This document shows positions 31,889-39,687 of a stretch of DNA of 64,000 nt, piece after piece (position 1 is the first letter of the stretch; every line of letters starts with the position of its first letter). Under the pieces are notes generated by a model. The model was given only the letters and a program-made list of their open reading frames with translations. It was not told the DNA's origin and searched no databases. The DNA is from Oscillospiraceae bacterium (GTDB lineage: Bacteria > Bacillota > Clostridia > Oscillospirales > Acutalibacteraceae), in NCBI GenBank assembly GCA_902769255.1, contig CACXOM010000003.1:1-64000 (forward strand), given 5' to 3'. The translations under genes were made by a program, and so were the position numbers.

Positions 31889-34603
31889 TTATTCATCTTT
31901 GTTTTCAGGTTCTTGAGCATTTTGAGTGACATTCAATGAAATTTTCGGTAAATCTTCATTTTCAATTTGCTCAACAAGAGCCGCTTTGCGCTTTCTGTTT
32001 TTCTCTAAATAATAAAGCGCAACCAACAAAGCAATACTGCCGAATGTTACTACATTACCCAAAATAAATCCGTCCGGAATATATGAGAATTTAATAGTGT
32101 GCTTGCCTTTTTTAACATCAATCGAGCAAAAAGCATCGTTAATAGCATTAACTTTAACTTTTTCGCCGTCAACATAAGCCGACCAGCCTTTTTCATAAGG
32201 AATTGAGGTAAACATTGTTCCGTCTTGCAAAGCGTTTACAGTACCTTCAATTTTTGTATCGCTGTAATCGGTTACATTAAGCATTTCGTTGCTTAATTTT
32301 GCATAAGCCTTTTTCCAAGCTTTAGTATTAAGGCTATAAACATAATTTCTGATTGTTCCGGCTTTATCTTCAGAGAAGTTTACATTTATTTGAATTGTAT
32401 CACCTTTTTTAGCGTTGCCAATACTTGCAATACAACCTCTATTGTTTTCAAAATTCACAGTATCGCCGTTTTCGCCGATTTTTGCATTTACCGACTCAGC
32501 GTTTTCGGCATTTACATAAATATAAATAGGAGCATCATCTTCAGCGGTGTAAACCAAATGAGCAGAAGGTGTTCCGCCGCTTGCGCTTACAACAGCATTG
32601 CTTCCGTCAGAGCTTTCGAGCGTTCCGCCGTCGCAAGTGGAAGCATCTTCATCATAAGTGTCAACCGATTTGAAAATGTCGGCGCTGTATTCTTCGCCAA
32701 TTGCAAGTTTTAAATACATTAACTGATTTTCAAATGTGTTGTTATCAGAATTCAAATGCAATTTTTTAATATCTTCATTTACCATATATCCAATTGAAAG
32801 TGGATATTGGTTTTTGTAAATATTTGAAGTACCGCTTTGATATTTTCCATCGAAAAACGGTTGATTCATTGCAGTATCTCTCGCCATAACATATTTAACA
32901 TTTAAAAGCGAGTTTACAACCGGAGTTTGCACCAAATATCTAAAACTGTTTGAACCGGGGTCTGCCGCAAGTCCAAGATATTTCATCATAGCAGAAAGTT
33001 TACAGTTAAGCTCCGAAGAAAACTGGGTTATACCTCTGTAACCGTAAAGAGCAGGGTCGTTACAAGTCCAGTTGTTATAAACTTCCATTCTGTAAAAGCC
33101 TTTGTCTTCATCTAAAACTTTGTTTTTAACTGCTTGAATATCATCATAATGAGTGTAATAAGTAGTTCTGTTTGAGTGACTTACCGCTTTTACACTTGTT
33201 ACGGTGTAATTTGTCATTTCCGCAAAAACTACAACAAAAAGCATTAAACCGCAAATTGCGTGTTTAACTTTGCCTGCTTTGTAAACAGCAAGGCAAACTG
33301 CATAAAGAGCAACTAAAACAATAGAATAGTAAATTACTGTATAATCAAATTTGTCTTTATAAAGCTTTTCGGCAAGAATTAAATATATTATTGCGCCACC
33401 GGCAACACAGCCGATTTCTCTTGCCGTAATTTCTTTTAAGTGGGTATAAGCTTCGCATGCCATTGTAACCAAAACAAACGAAAATGCGAAAGAAAAACGA
33501 TAAGGAAGTTCGTTAGGGTAGTGGTTGCCGTGCCACAAGAAATTAAGTTTATTCCAGTTAAAACCGAGCATAACAAACGCTAAAATAACACAGTTTAAAA
33601 CTCTCTTTTTAGCTGAAATTTTTCTGCAACACAAGAACAGCAAACCTAAAACAACTGAAGCCAAACCACAATAAATATTCGGCAAACCGCCTCTTACAGT
33701 AAGTTCAACATTTGGTAAAAGATTAGAGAATACATCTAACATCGGGTTTTCAAAAGCATTGTCGGTAGGACCTTGCTGGTCGATATAATAGGTATTTTGC
33801 ATACTCAAATATGTCGGAATTAAAATAACAGCCGCCATACAGCAACCTATTACCGAAAACAAAACAACTTTTCCGGTTGTAACCGCACAACCTTTTGCGC
33901 CTTTTGCTTTTGTTCTCGAAAAATAAAGAATAGGGTAGTAAGCCGCAATAAATATACACATCATAACGCCAATATAATAGTTTGTTACCATCATTAAAGC
34001 GAGCGATACTGTGTATAACCTGAATTTGCCTTCGTCAATAAGCTTGTTCATTCCGAGCATACAAAGCGGTAAAAGTGCCATAACGTCAAGCCACATTAAG
34101 CACCAATAATAGCCCATTGCGTAAGCCGAAAGAGCATATAAAACCGAAAAGGCGACAACGCCCATATCGTCATGCTTAAACATTTCACGAAGATAAATAT
34201 ACATAAACGCCGAGCTAAAAGCTAATTTAAGAATAACTATAAAAGCCATTGCTTCGGTTAAGTATTTAGCTGGAACAAATAAAGTCAAATAATAAAGCGG
34301 AGTTGCAGCGTAATAAGAAATAAGGGCGATAAAGTTTGAGCCACCACCGCCTTCCCAGGTGTAAAGCAGGGAACCGCCGTGCTGAATTTTTTCTTGAAAA
34401 ATCTTCATAAATGGGAAATATTGATGCCACATATCAATAACCATAATCTGATTTTCGCCGAATGGGTAGAACTGTGATTTATAAAAAGCATAAATCATTA
34501 AAAACATCGGCACTAAAAAAGCAACAAACACAAAACGGTGTTTATATAAAAACTTTTCTTTTTTCAGCGGAGATGCTTTTGGGTTTTTAAAGACTGAAAT
34601 CAT
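31889..34603 (-). CDS. YfhO-family multi-pass membrane protein
   Basis: 904 residues. About 12 or more membrane helices occupy residues 25-480, with conserved N-terminal WHQYFPFMK and LYTWEGGGGSNF segments. A large extracytoplasmic beta-rich domain follows (500-830, including YEKGWSAYVDGEKV), then a last helix near 850 and an acidic cytoplasmic tail. This is the YfhO layout (GT-C-like, PF09586). In Bacillus and Listeria YfhO/GtrA/GtrB-type systems move lipid-linked sugars to the outside and glycosylate teichoic acids. It overlaps the GtrA gene by 1 nt. Confidence 0.88.
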   Translation of the reverse strand: MISVFKNPKASPLKKEKFLYKHRFVFVAFLVPMFLMIYAFYKSQFYPFGENQIMVIDMWHQYFPFMKIFQEKIQHGGSLLYTWEGGGGSNFIALISYYAATPLYYLTLFVPAKYLTEAMAFIVILKLAFSSAFMYIYLREMFKHDDMGVVAFSVLYALSAYAMGYYWCLMWLDVMALLPLCMLGMNKLIDEGKFRLYTVSLALMMVTNYYIGVMMCIFIAAYYPILYFSRTKAKGAKGCAVTTGKVVLFSVIGCCMAAVILIPTYLSMQNTYYIDQQGPTDNAFENPMLDVFSNLLPNVELTVRGGLPNIYCGLASVVLGLLFLCCRKISAKKRVLNCVILAFVMLGFNWNKLNFLWHGNHYPNELPYRFSFAFSFVLVTMACEAYTHLKEITAREIGCVAGGAIIYLILAEKLYKDKFDYTVIYYSIVLVALYAVCLAVYKAGKVKHAICGLMLFVVVFAEMTNYTVTSVKAVSHSNRTTYYTHYDDIQAVKNKVLDEDKGFYRMEVYNNWTCNDPALYGYRGITQFSSELNCKLSAMMKYLGLAADPGSNSFRYLVQTPVVNSLLNVKYVMARDTAMNQPFFDGKYQSGTSNIYKNQYPLSIGYMVNEDIKKLHLNSDNNTFENQLMYLKLAIGEEYSADIFKSVDTYDEDASTCDGGTLESSDGSNAVVSASGGTPSAHLVYTAEDDAPIYIYVNAENAESVNAKIGENGDTVNFENNRGCIASIGNAKKGDTIQINVNFSEDKAGTIRNYVYSLNTKAWKKAYAKLSNEMLNVTDYSDTKIEGTVNALQDGTMFTSIPYEKGWSAYVDGEKVKVNAINDAFCSIDVKKGKHTIKFSYIPDGFILGNVVTFGSIALLVALYYLEKNRKRKAALVEQIENEDLPKISLNVTQNAQEPENKDE

Positions 34604-35142
34604 TATTTTGCTCCTTTGTTTTTGAATATAAATAATTTACTGAAAATGTAATTTAAAATTACAACTAAAACATTTGCAAAAATTTTTGCTATTAACAGGT
34701 TGAATTTTAATGCGCCTGCAACAAAAAGAATTAAACTTTCAAGCCCGAAAGTTAAAAGCCTTGCCGTTGTAAAAGAAACAAACTCTTTAATAACGGTTTT
34801 AAAAGAATAATCACGAGAGCCAAACACTATTATTTTGTTTGTAACAAACGCAAAAATTAAAGAAATTATAAAAGCAATTGTGTTTGCTAAAACCGAAAGC
34901 AAGTTTTGTTTGGCAGAAACATTGCTCATAGGAATAGAAAAAGCCAAACACAAAAGCCAATAAGAAATGTAATTTATAACGGTTGTAACAACGCCGAAAA
35001 ATATATAAGTTACCATTTCATAGTTAAAAATCTTTTGAAAAATTGGAATTTGCATTGCTTTTTTAGAAATTTTTAGGTTGCAAAACCATTTTATCGGAAA
35101 AAAGTTTAACAATGCGTTCCAAAAAGGTCTGTTATTTTCCAT
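34603..35142 (-). CDS. GtrA-like flippase protein
   Basis: 179 residues with four transmembrane helices after a short cytoplasmic start. Matches GtrA in YFFGVVTTVINYISYWLL-like first helix (here IFFGVVTTVINY), FVTNKIIVF and the end NYIFSKLFIFK. The family is thought to flip undecaprenyl-phosphate-linked sugars. It overlaps the upstream glycosyltransferase by 11 nt and the YfhO gene by 1 nt, so the three proteins are probably made together. Confidence 0.9.
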   Translation of the reverse strand: MENNRPFWNALLNFFPIKWFCNLKISKKAMQIPIFQKIFNYEMVTYIFFGVVTTVINYISYWLLCLAFSIPMSNVSAKQNLLSVLANTIAFIISLIFAFVTNKIIVFGSRDYSFKTVIKEFVSFTTARLLTFGLESLILFVAGALKFNLLIAKIFANVLVVILNYIFSKLFIFKNKGAK

Positions 35143-36091
35143 TTTTTTCGCTCAATTCTTTAATATTAGTTTCTTTGGTAACAAATATAGGGCGACCTTT
35201 AACCTCAATATACATTTTTGCTAAATATTCGCCGATAATACCAAGCGAAGTAATAATTATTCCGCCTATAAACAGCATTACCATAATAAGCGAGGTGTAA
35301 CCTGCCAAAACCGCTTTACCAAGTATTAATTTCTTTATAAACTCTACAAAAAGATAAAGAAAACTTAAACCGCTTACAAAAATACCGATAAGATTTATTA
35401 TTTTCAGCGGAGCGGTAGTAAAAGCTAAAATGCCGTCAATTGCATATTTAAATAAAGACCAAAACGACCATTTTGATTTGCCGGCAATTCGCTCAATATT
35501 TTTAAACTCAATCCATTTTGTATTAAAGCCAACCCAGCAGAAAATGCCTTTTGAAAAACGTTGTTTTTCAGATAAATCGCAAACAGCGTTTACCATTTCT
35601 CTTCTCATCATACGAAAATCAACTGCGCCGTCAATAATTTCAACTTCAGACATTTTATTAATTAATTTATAAAAAAGCCTTGAAAACATACTGCGAATTT
35701 TCGGCTCGCCTTTTCGTGAAACACGCCTTGCCGAGCAAGAGTCGTAACCCTCTTCAAAAATCGCTTTAAGCATAGTTTCAATTAATTCGGGCGGGTGTTG
35801 CAAGTCAGCATCAATTACAGCAACAGCGTCAGCAACAGAGGCTTTAAGCCCTGCATACATAGCCGCTTCTTTACCAAAATTTCTCGAAAACGAAATATAT
35901 TTTACATTTTGATAATTTTGTGCAAGCCCTCTTATTTTAGCTAAAGTATCGTCTTTACTGCCGTCATCTACAAAAATAAAAGAAAACTCATAACCGTCTA
36001 TTTTTGATACAATATCGGTTGTGGTTTTATAAAAAAGTTCAACCATTTTACCCTCGTTAAAACAAGGAACAACCAATTCAACAGTTTTCAT
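35132..36091 (-). CDS. GtrB/DPM1-like polyprenyl-phosphate glycosyltransferase
   Basis: 319 residues, a GT2 enzyme. VVPCFNEGKMVELFY at the start, FVDDGSKDDTL, the DXD-type AVIDADLQHPPELI, the SFSRNFGKEAAMYAGL segment, and two C-terminal membrane helices (about 235-255 and 265-290) match bactoprenol-phosphate glucosyltransferases. It should load a sugar from a UDP or GDP donor onto undecaprenyl phosphate on the inner face of the membrane. First gene of the GtrB-GtrA-YfhO operon, with its own consensus promoter. Confidence 0.92.
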   Translation of the reverse strand: MKTVELVVPCFNEGKMVELFYKTTTDIVSKIDGYEFSFIFVDDGSKDDTLAKIRGLAQNYQNVKYISFSRNFGKEAAMYAGLKASVADAVAVIDADLQHPPELIETMLKAIFEEGYDSCSARRVSRKGEPKIRSMFSRLFYKLINKMSEVEIIDGAVDFRMMRREMVNAVCDLSEKQRFSKGIFCWVGFNTKWIEFKNIERIAGKSKWSFWSLFKYAIDGILAFTTAPLKIINLIGIFVSGLSFLYLFVEFIKKLILGKAVLAGYTSLIMVMLFIGGIIITSLGIIGEYLAKMYIEVKGRPIFVTKETNIKELSEKNGK

Positions 36092-36129
36092 TACAAACTT
36101 CCTTTCAAATAATAATAAACATTCAATTT

Positions 36130-36158
36130 ATTATACTAATTTTCAAAGGTTATGTCAA
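36130..36158 (-). promoter_or_regulatory. Promoter of the glycosylation operon
   Basis: Perfect consensus on the minus strand: TTGACA, 17 nt, TATAAT, 38 nt before the ATG, with AAAGGAAG as ribosome site. Confidence 0.8.
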
Positions 36159-36204
36159 GTTTATGGGGGAATATTTTTGTTAAATTTTAATATAAAAAAT
36201 AATA

Positions 36205-36228
36205 AAAGGGTCGCTTTTGCGACCCTTT
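36205..36228 (-). terminator. Terminator after the small P-loop gene
   Basis: AAAGGGTCGC-TTTT-GCGACCCTTT hairpin followed on the minus strand by a T-rich tract, 18 nt beyond the stop. Confidence 0.8.
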
Positions 36229-36245
36229 AAAAATTTAGCAGTGAA

Positions 36246-36665
36246 TTAAAGTTTTTTAGCAAATGTGAAAACTTTGCTTGAAATATCTTTCTCATCGCAA
36301 GAAAGAGTAAATGTGAATTTAACATTTGAATCTTCAGCGAGAGCAGAAACTCTTTCTAAAAATTCTGTAATCATATCAAAATCTTTTTCGCCTAAAATTT
36401 TAAATGTTGCATCACAGAAAATATCGGTAACATCATAGTTACCTGCGCAAATACCTGCTAAGAAACCATAATATGTATCATAACCGTTTACGCCGTATTC
36501 GTCAACATCACAAAGTCTTACTGATGATGTAATATCAAATCTTAAAGTGTTACCTTTTTCTATACAAACAACATTACCTTTTGAAGATTTAGCAGTTTCG
36601 TTAACAATTTCAATAAGTTTTTTCGTTTTGCCTGATCCTCTTTTACCGATAATCAAATTAATCAT
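36246..36665 (-). CDS. Small P-loop NTP-binding protein, unknown function
   Basis: 139 residues. It starts with Walker A IIGKRGSGKTKKL (residues 5-17); DIFCDATFKIL near 80 may serve as a Walker B strand. No signal peptide or membrane helix. Too short for a kinase or helicase with all motifs, it is a conserved hypothetical type of Clostridia as far as I recall. GAGAGAAT lies before the ATG. It lies 66 nt after the pgi stop on the same strand, with only a weak hairpin between them, so read-through from pgi is possible. Confidence 0.78.
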   Translation of the reverse strand: MINLIIGKRGSGKTKKLIEIVNETAKSSKGNVVCIEKGNTLRFDITSSVRLCDVDEYGVNGYDTYYGFLAGICAGNYDVTDIFCDATFKILGEKDFDMITEFLERVSALAEDSNVKFTFTLSCDEKDISSKVFTFAKKL

Positions 36666-36731
36666 TTTTATTCTCTCCTTAAAATTTATCTAAACCGCTT
36701 TTATGCGGATTTAGTTGAGTTTATGAGGTTT

Positions 36732-38072
36732 TTATTTGCCGAGTCGAGCTTCAAGTGCTTCTTTTTCGCTTTCGTAACCCGGTTTGCCGAGCAATGCGAA
36801 CATATTTTTCTTGTAACTTTCAACGCCGGGTTGGTTAAACGGATTTACCGCAAGCATATAACCCGAAATTGCACAAGCTTTTTCAAAGAAGTAAATCAAA
36901 TAACCGAGTTCAAATTCATCTGCTTTCGGCACTTCAATTACCAAATTCGGCACATTACCGTCAGTATGAGCGAGAACTGTACCTTCAAATGCTTTTTCGT
37001 TTACAAAAGACATTGGTTTGCCTGCCAAGAAGTTGAGTCCGTCACCGTCGTTTTCTTCTTTTTGAATAATAATTTCTTTTTCAGGCTCTTTTATTGTTAC
37101 AACTGTTTCAAACAAAATTCTCTGACCGTCTTGAACATATTGACCGAGCGAATGCAAGTCAGTTGAGAAAACAGCAGAAGCAGGGAAGATACCCTTGTTG
37201 TCTTTACCCTCTGACTCACCGTAAAGTTGTTTAAACCATTCAGCCATCATAGTAAAGCGAGGCTCATAAGCCACGAGCATTTCAACCTGTTTGCCTTTTC
37301 TTAAAAGAATGTTTCTTGAAGCGGCATATTTGTAACAATCGTTTTTGCAAAGGTCGTCAACCGAATAAGCTTCTCTTGCAGCGGCAGCGCCTTGCATTAA
37401 TTTATCAATATCACAACCTGCAACAGCGATAGGTAAAAGACCTACTGCAGTAAGTACTGAAAATCTTCCGCCAACATCGTCAGGCACTACAAATTCTTCA
37501 TATCCCTCTTCGTCAGCAAGTGCTTTTAAAGTACCTCTTGCCTTATCGGTTGTGCAATAAATTCTTTTTGTTGCTTCTTCTTTGCCGTACTTTTTCTCAA
37601 GGAAGTTTCTGAAAACACGAAAAGCAATAGCCGGCTCGGTTGTTGTTCCTGATTTTGAAATAACATTTACCGAAACATCTTTGCCCTCGCAAATTTCCAA
37701 AAGTTCAGCCAAAGCGGTTGAACTGATTGAATTACCTGCAAAATAAATGTCCGGAGTATCTTTCTTTTTATTGTTGTAGTAGTGAGATTTTAAAAACTCA
37801 ATTGCTGCTCTTGCGCCGAGATAAGAACCGCCGATACCTATAACTACCAAAATGTCGGAATCGGATTTGATTTTTTCTGCAGCGGCTTTAATGCGAGCAA
37901 ACTCTTCTTTGTCGTAATCGACAGGAAGATCAACCCAACCTAAAAAGTCGTTACCCGGACCTTTTTTTGAATTTAAAAGATTGTGAGCTGCAGTAACCTG
38001 CGAGCTTATTGCCGAATATTCATCATCTGAAATGAAAGGTGCGGCAAATTTATTATTAAATTTAATTGCCAT
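36732..38072 (-). CDS. pgi: Glucose-6-phosphate isomerase
   Basis: 446 residues, the shorter Firmicute form. [18 protein letters not shown] (sugar-phosphate loop), [18 protein letters not shown] and the [15 protein letters not shown] end are conserved Pgi signatures. It interconverts glucose-6-P and fructose-6-P in glycolysis. TAGGAGGA lies before the ATG. Own promoter, divergent from the Rrf2-type regulator. Confidence 0.96.
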   Translation of the reverse strand: MAIKFNNKFAAPFISDDEYSAISSQVTAAHNLLNSKKGPGNDFLGWVDLPVDYDKEEFARIKAAAEKIKSDSDILVVIGIGGSYLGARAAIEFLKSHYYNNKKKDTPDIYFAGNSISSTALAELLEICEGKDVSVNVISKSGTTTEPAIAFRVFRNFLEKKYGKEEATKRIYCTTDKARGTLKALADEEGYEEFVVPDDVGGRFSVLTAVGLLPIAVAGCDIDKLMQGAAAAREAYSVDDLCKNDCYKYAASRNILLRKGKQVEMLVAYEPRFTMMAEWFKQLYGESEGKDNKGIFPASAVFSTDLHSLGQYVQDGQRILFETVVTIKEPEKEIIIQKEENDGDGLNFLAGKPMSFVNEKAFEGTVLAHTDGNVPNLVIEVPKADEFELGYLIYFFEKACAISGYMLAVNPFNQPGVESYKKNMFALLGKPGYESEKEALEARLGK

Positions 38073-38113
38073 TAATAAATCCTCCTACAAGCAATTTATA
38101 TTATCTTTTTTAT

Positions 38114-38142
38114 ATTCTACTATAAAACCGCTACATTTTCAA
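38114..38142 (-). promoter_or_regulatory. Promoter of pgi
   Basis: On the minus strand TTGAAA, 17 nt, TAGAAT, 42 nt before the pgi ATG. Confidence 0.55.
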
Positions 38143-38170
38143 GCAAAATTATGAAATTTTTAAAAATAGT

Positions 38171-38206
38171 TTGAAAAAAAGTAATAATAGTATTATAATT
38201 CTATTA
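38171..38206 (+). promoter_or_regulatory. Promoter and possible operator of the Rrf2 gene
   Basis: TTGAAA (38171-38176), 17 nt, TATAAT (38194-38199). An inverted repeat with arms TAATAG (38185-38190) and CTATTA (38201-38206) brackets the -10, a fitting place for autorepression by the Rrf2-family product. Confidence 0.6.
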
Positions 38207-38236
38207 TAGAGTTATTAGAAAAGTGAGGAAAATTCA

Positions 38237-38632
38237 ATGAGAATAAGCCTTGAAACCGATTATGCGGTAAGAATTGTTTGGTGTCTTGCTAATTCTGGCG
38301 AACGCTTATCTGCTGCAAAAATAGCCAAAGAAACAAGGGTTACTGAAAAATTTTGTTTAAAAATACTTCGCAAATTGGTAAGCGAAGGCATTGTTAAGTC
38401 TTTTAAAGGAATAGGCGGAGGCTACGAACTTAACAAAAATCCCGAAAATATTACTTTAAAACAGGTAATTGAGGTTATTGAAGGACCGATTGTAATAAGT
38501 CGTTGCCTTGCAGATGACTATAACTGCGAGCATAAAAGCGATTGTGCCTGCTATTTTCATAATGTTTTTTATGAAGTTTCAAAAGAAATGGCTAAAAAGT
38601 TTGATTCGGTAAATTTTTCAAAGAAAAATTGA
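38237..38632 (+). CDS. Rrf2-family transcriptional regulator with cysteine cluster
   Basis: 131 residues. A winged HTH at about 1-75 (ETDYAVRIVWCLA, KFCLKILRKLVSEGIV, GIGGGYELNKNPENITLKQVIEVIEG) is typical of Rrf2. After it, cysteines in SRCLADDYNCEH and DCACYF near 92-110 could ligate an Fe-S cluster as in IscR/NsrR. That would make it a redox, iron or NO sensor. It is not next to isc/suf genes; its targets are unknown. TGAGGA precedes the ATG. Confidence 0.88.
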   Translation: MRISLETDYAVRIVWCLANSGERLSAAKIAKETRVTEKFCLKILRKLVSEGIVKSFKGIGGGYELNKNPENITLKQVIEVIEGPIVISRCLADDYNCEHKSDCACYFHNVFYEVSKEMAKKFDSVNFSKKN

Positions 38633-38634
38633 GC

Positions 38635-39531
38635 TTACTTTTCAGCAAAAGGATAATATTTTTTTACGTTGTCTGTTTTTGTTTCTTTTGAAGGTGGAAT
38701 ACCGTATTTCTTAGAATAGGCCTTATAAAATGCAACATAAGAGGTGAAGCCACATAGTTCCGCTATTTTTACGGCTGATAAATTCCAAGATTTACGAAGC
38801 ATATTTTTTGCGTCTACCAGGCGCAAATCATTTATATAGTTATAAAAGGTCATATTAGTTGCATTTTTAACTATTTTGTTTATTGTAGGCGTTGAAACCG
38901 AAAATTTTTCTTTTAACACATCATAACTTATTTTTTCGGTATAATGCTTTTTAATGTAATGCATTATTTCAACAGAGAGATTTGTAGAAACTTTAATCGT
39001 ACCGAATACTTTGTCATAGGTTAAACACAAATCTGTAATAAGTGATAAACACATCGGTTCCACATGGCATCTTCCGTAATTGTTTGTTATAAGTTCACAC
39101 AAAGTATTAATGCCGTCAACAGTTCTTTTTAAGTATTTATTTCGATTTGTCAATATTATAGAGCTTTTATCTTGTAAATTATCAAACACTCTAAAATAGT
39201 TGCTTTCAGTATTAATTTTTTTAAATAAATTCGGATGAATAGTTATAAAAATAAATCTAAACGGTTTACTTTTTATCGGCTTAAATCTAAACTCTGCACT
39301 TTGATCGGAAACAACCAAAAAATTATCGTCAATAACTGTTGAATAATTGCCGGAGGTAACACGAAATTCACCATTGAAAGCATAAAACAGTTTATATGTA
39401 TTTTGATAGAATTTAAATTTTTGCATAAAAAACCCTTCATAATAAGGGTCTCGTTCGCCTGTTTCAAGATTAGGGGAACGGTCATAATATATGTTTAAAT
39501 CTGATGTGTAAAATCCTTCTTCTGTTCTCAT
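38635..39531 (-). CDS. AraC-family transcriptional regulator
   Basis: 298 residues. N-terminal cupin-like sensor (about 20-150; GEFRVTSGNYSTVIDD and RFIFITIHPNLF) and C-terminal double HTH (about 185-285; VSTPTINKIVKNAT, VKIAELCGFTSYVAFYKAYSKKYGIPPS). Regulators of this form often control sugar-use genes. It is divergent from the secreted GH16 gene across 156 bp, so GH16 is its most likely target. The GTGA in front of the start is a weak ribosome site. Confidence 0.9.
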   Translation of the reverse strand: MRTEEGFYTSDLNIYYDRSPNLETGERDPYYEGFFMQKFKFYQNTYKLFYAFNGEFRVTSGNYSTVIDDNFLVVSDQSAEFRFKPIKSKPFRFIFITIHPNLFKKINTESNYFRVFDNLQDKSSIILTNRNKYLKRTVDGINTLCELITNNYGRCHVEPMCLSLITDLCLTYDKVFGTIKVSTNLSVEIMHYIKKHYTEKISYDVLKEKFSVSTPTINKIVKNATNMTFYNYINDLRLVDAKNMLRKSWNLSAVKIAELCGFTSYVAFYKAYSKKYGIPPSKETKTDNVKKYYPFAEK

Positions 39532-39548
39532 TATATATCACCAATCTA

Positions 39549-39577
39549 ATTTTAATATAAAATAAGAAAAAAATCAA
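39549..39577 (-). promoter_or_regulatory. Putative promoter of the AraC gene
   Basis: On the minus strand TTGATT, 17 nt, TAAAAT, 17 nt before the ATG. Confidence 0.5.
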
Positions 39578-39627
39578 TTGTTTTTATAATTTTTAATATT
39601 TTTAATGATTGTTCTTTATTATATTAA

Positions 39628-39656
39628 TTGTGTTAAATAAAATATTAGGATATAAT
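39628..39656 (+). promoter_or_regulatory. Putative promoter of the GH16 gene
   Basis: TTGTGT, 17 nt, TATAAT, 31 nt before the ATG; the poor -35 would suit a promoter that needs an activator such as the divergent AraC protein. Confidence 0.55.
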
Positions 39657-39687
39657 GAACATAAAATGAAGAAACGGAGGAATTATA

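Noticed and set aside
36723-37166. 147-residue plus-strand frame opposite pgi
   Set aside because: Phe-rich shadow of the glucose-6-phosphate isomerase gene; pgi is certain.
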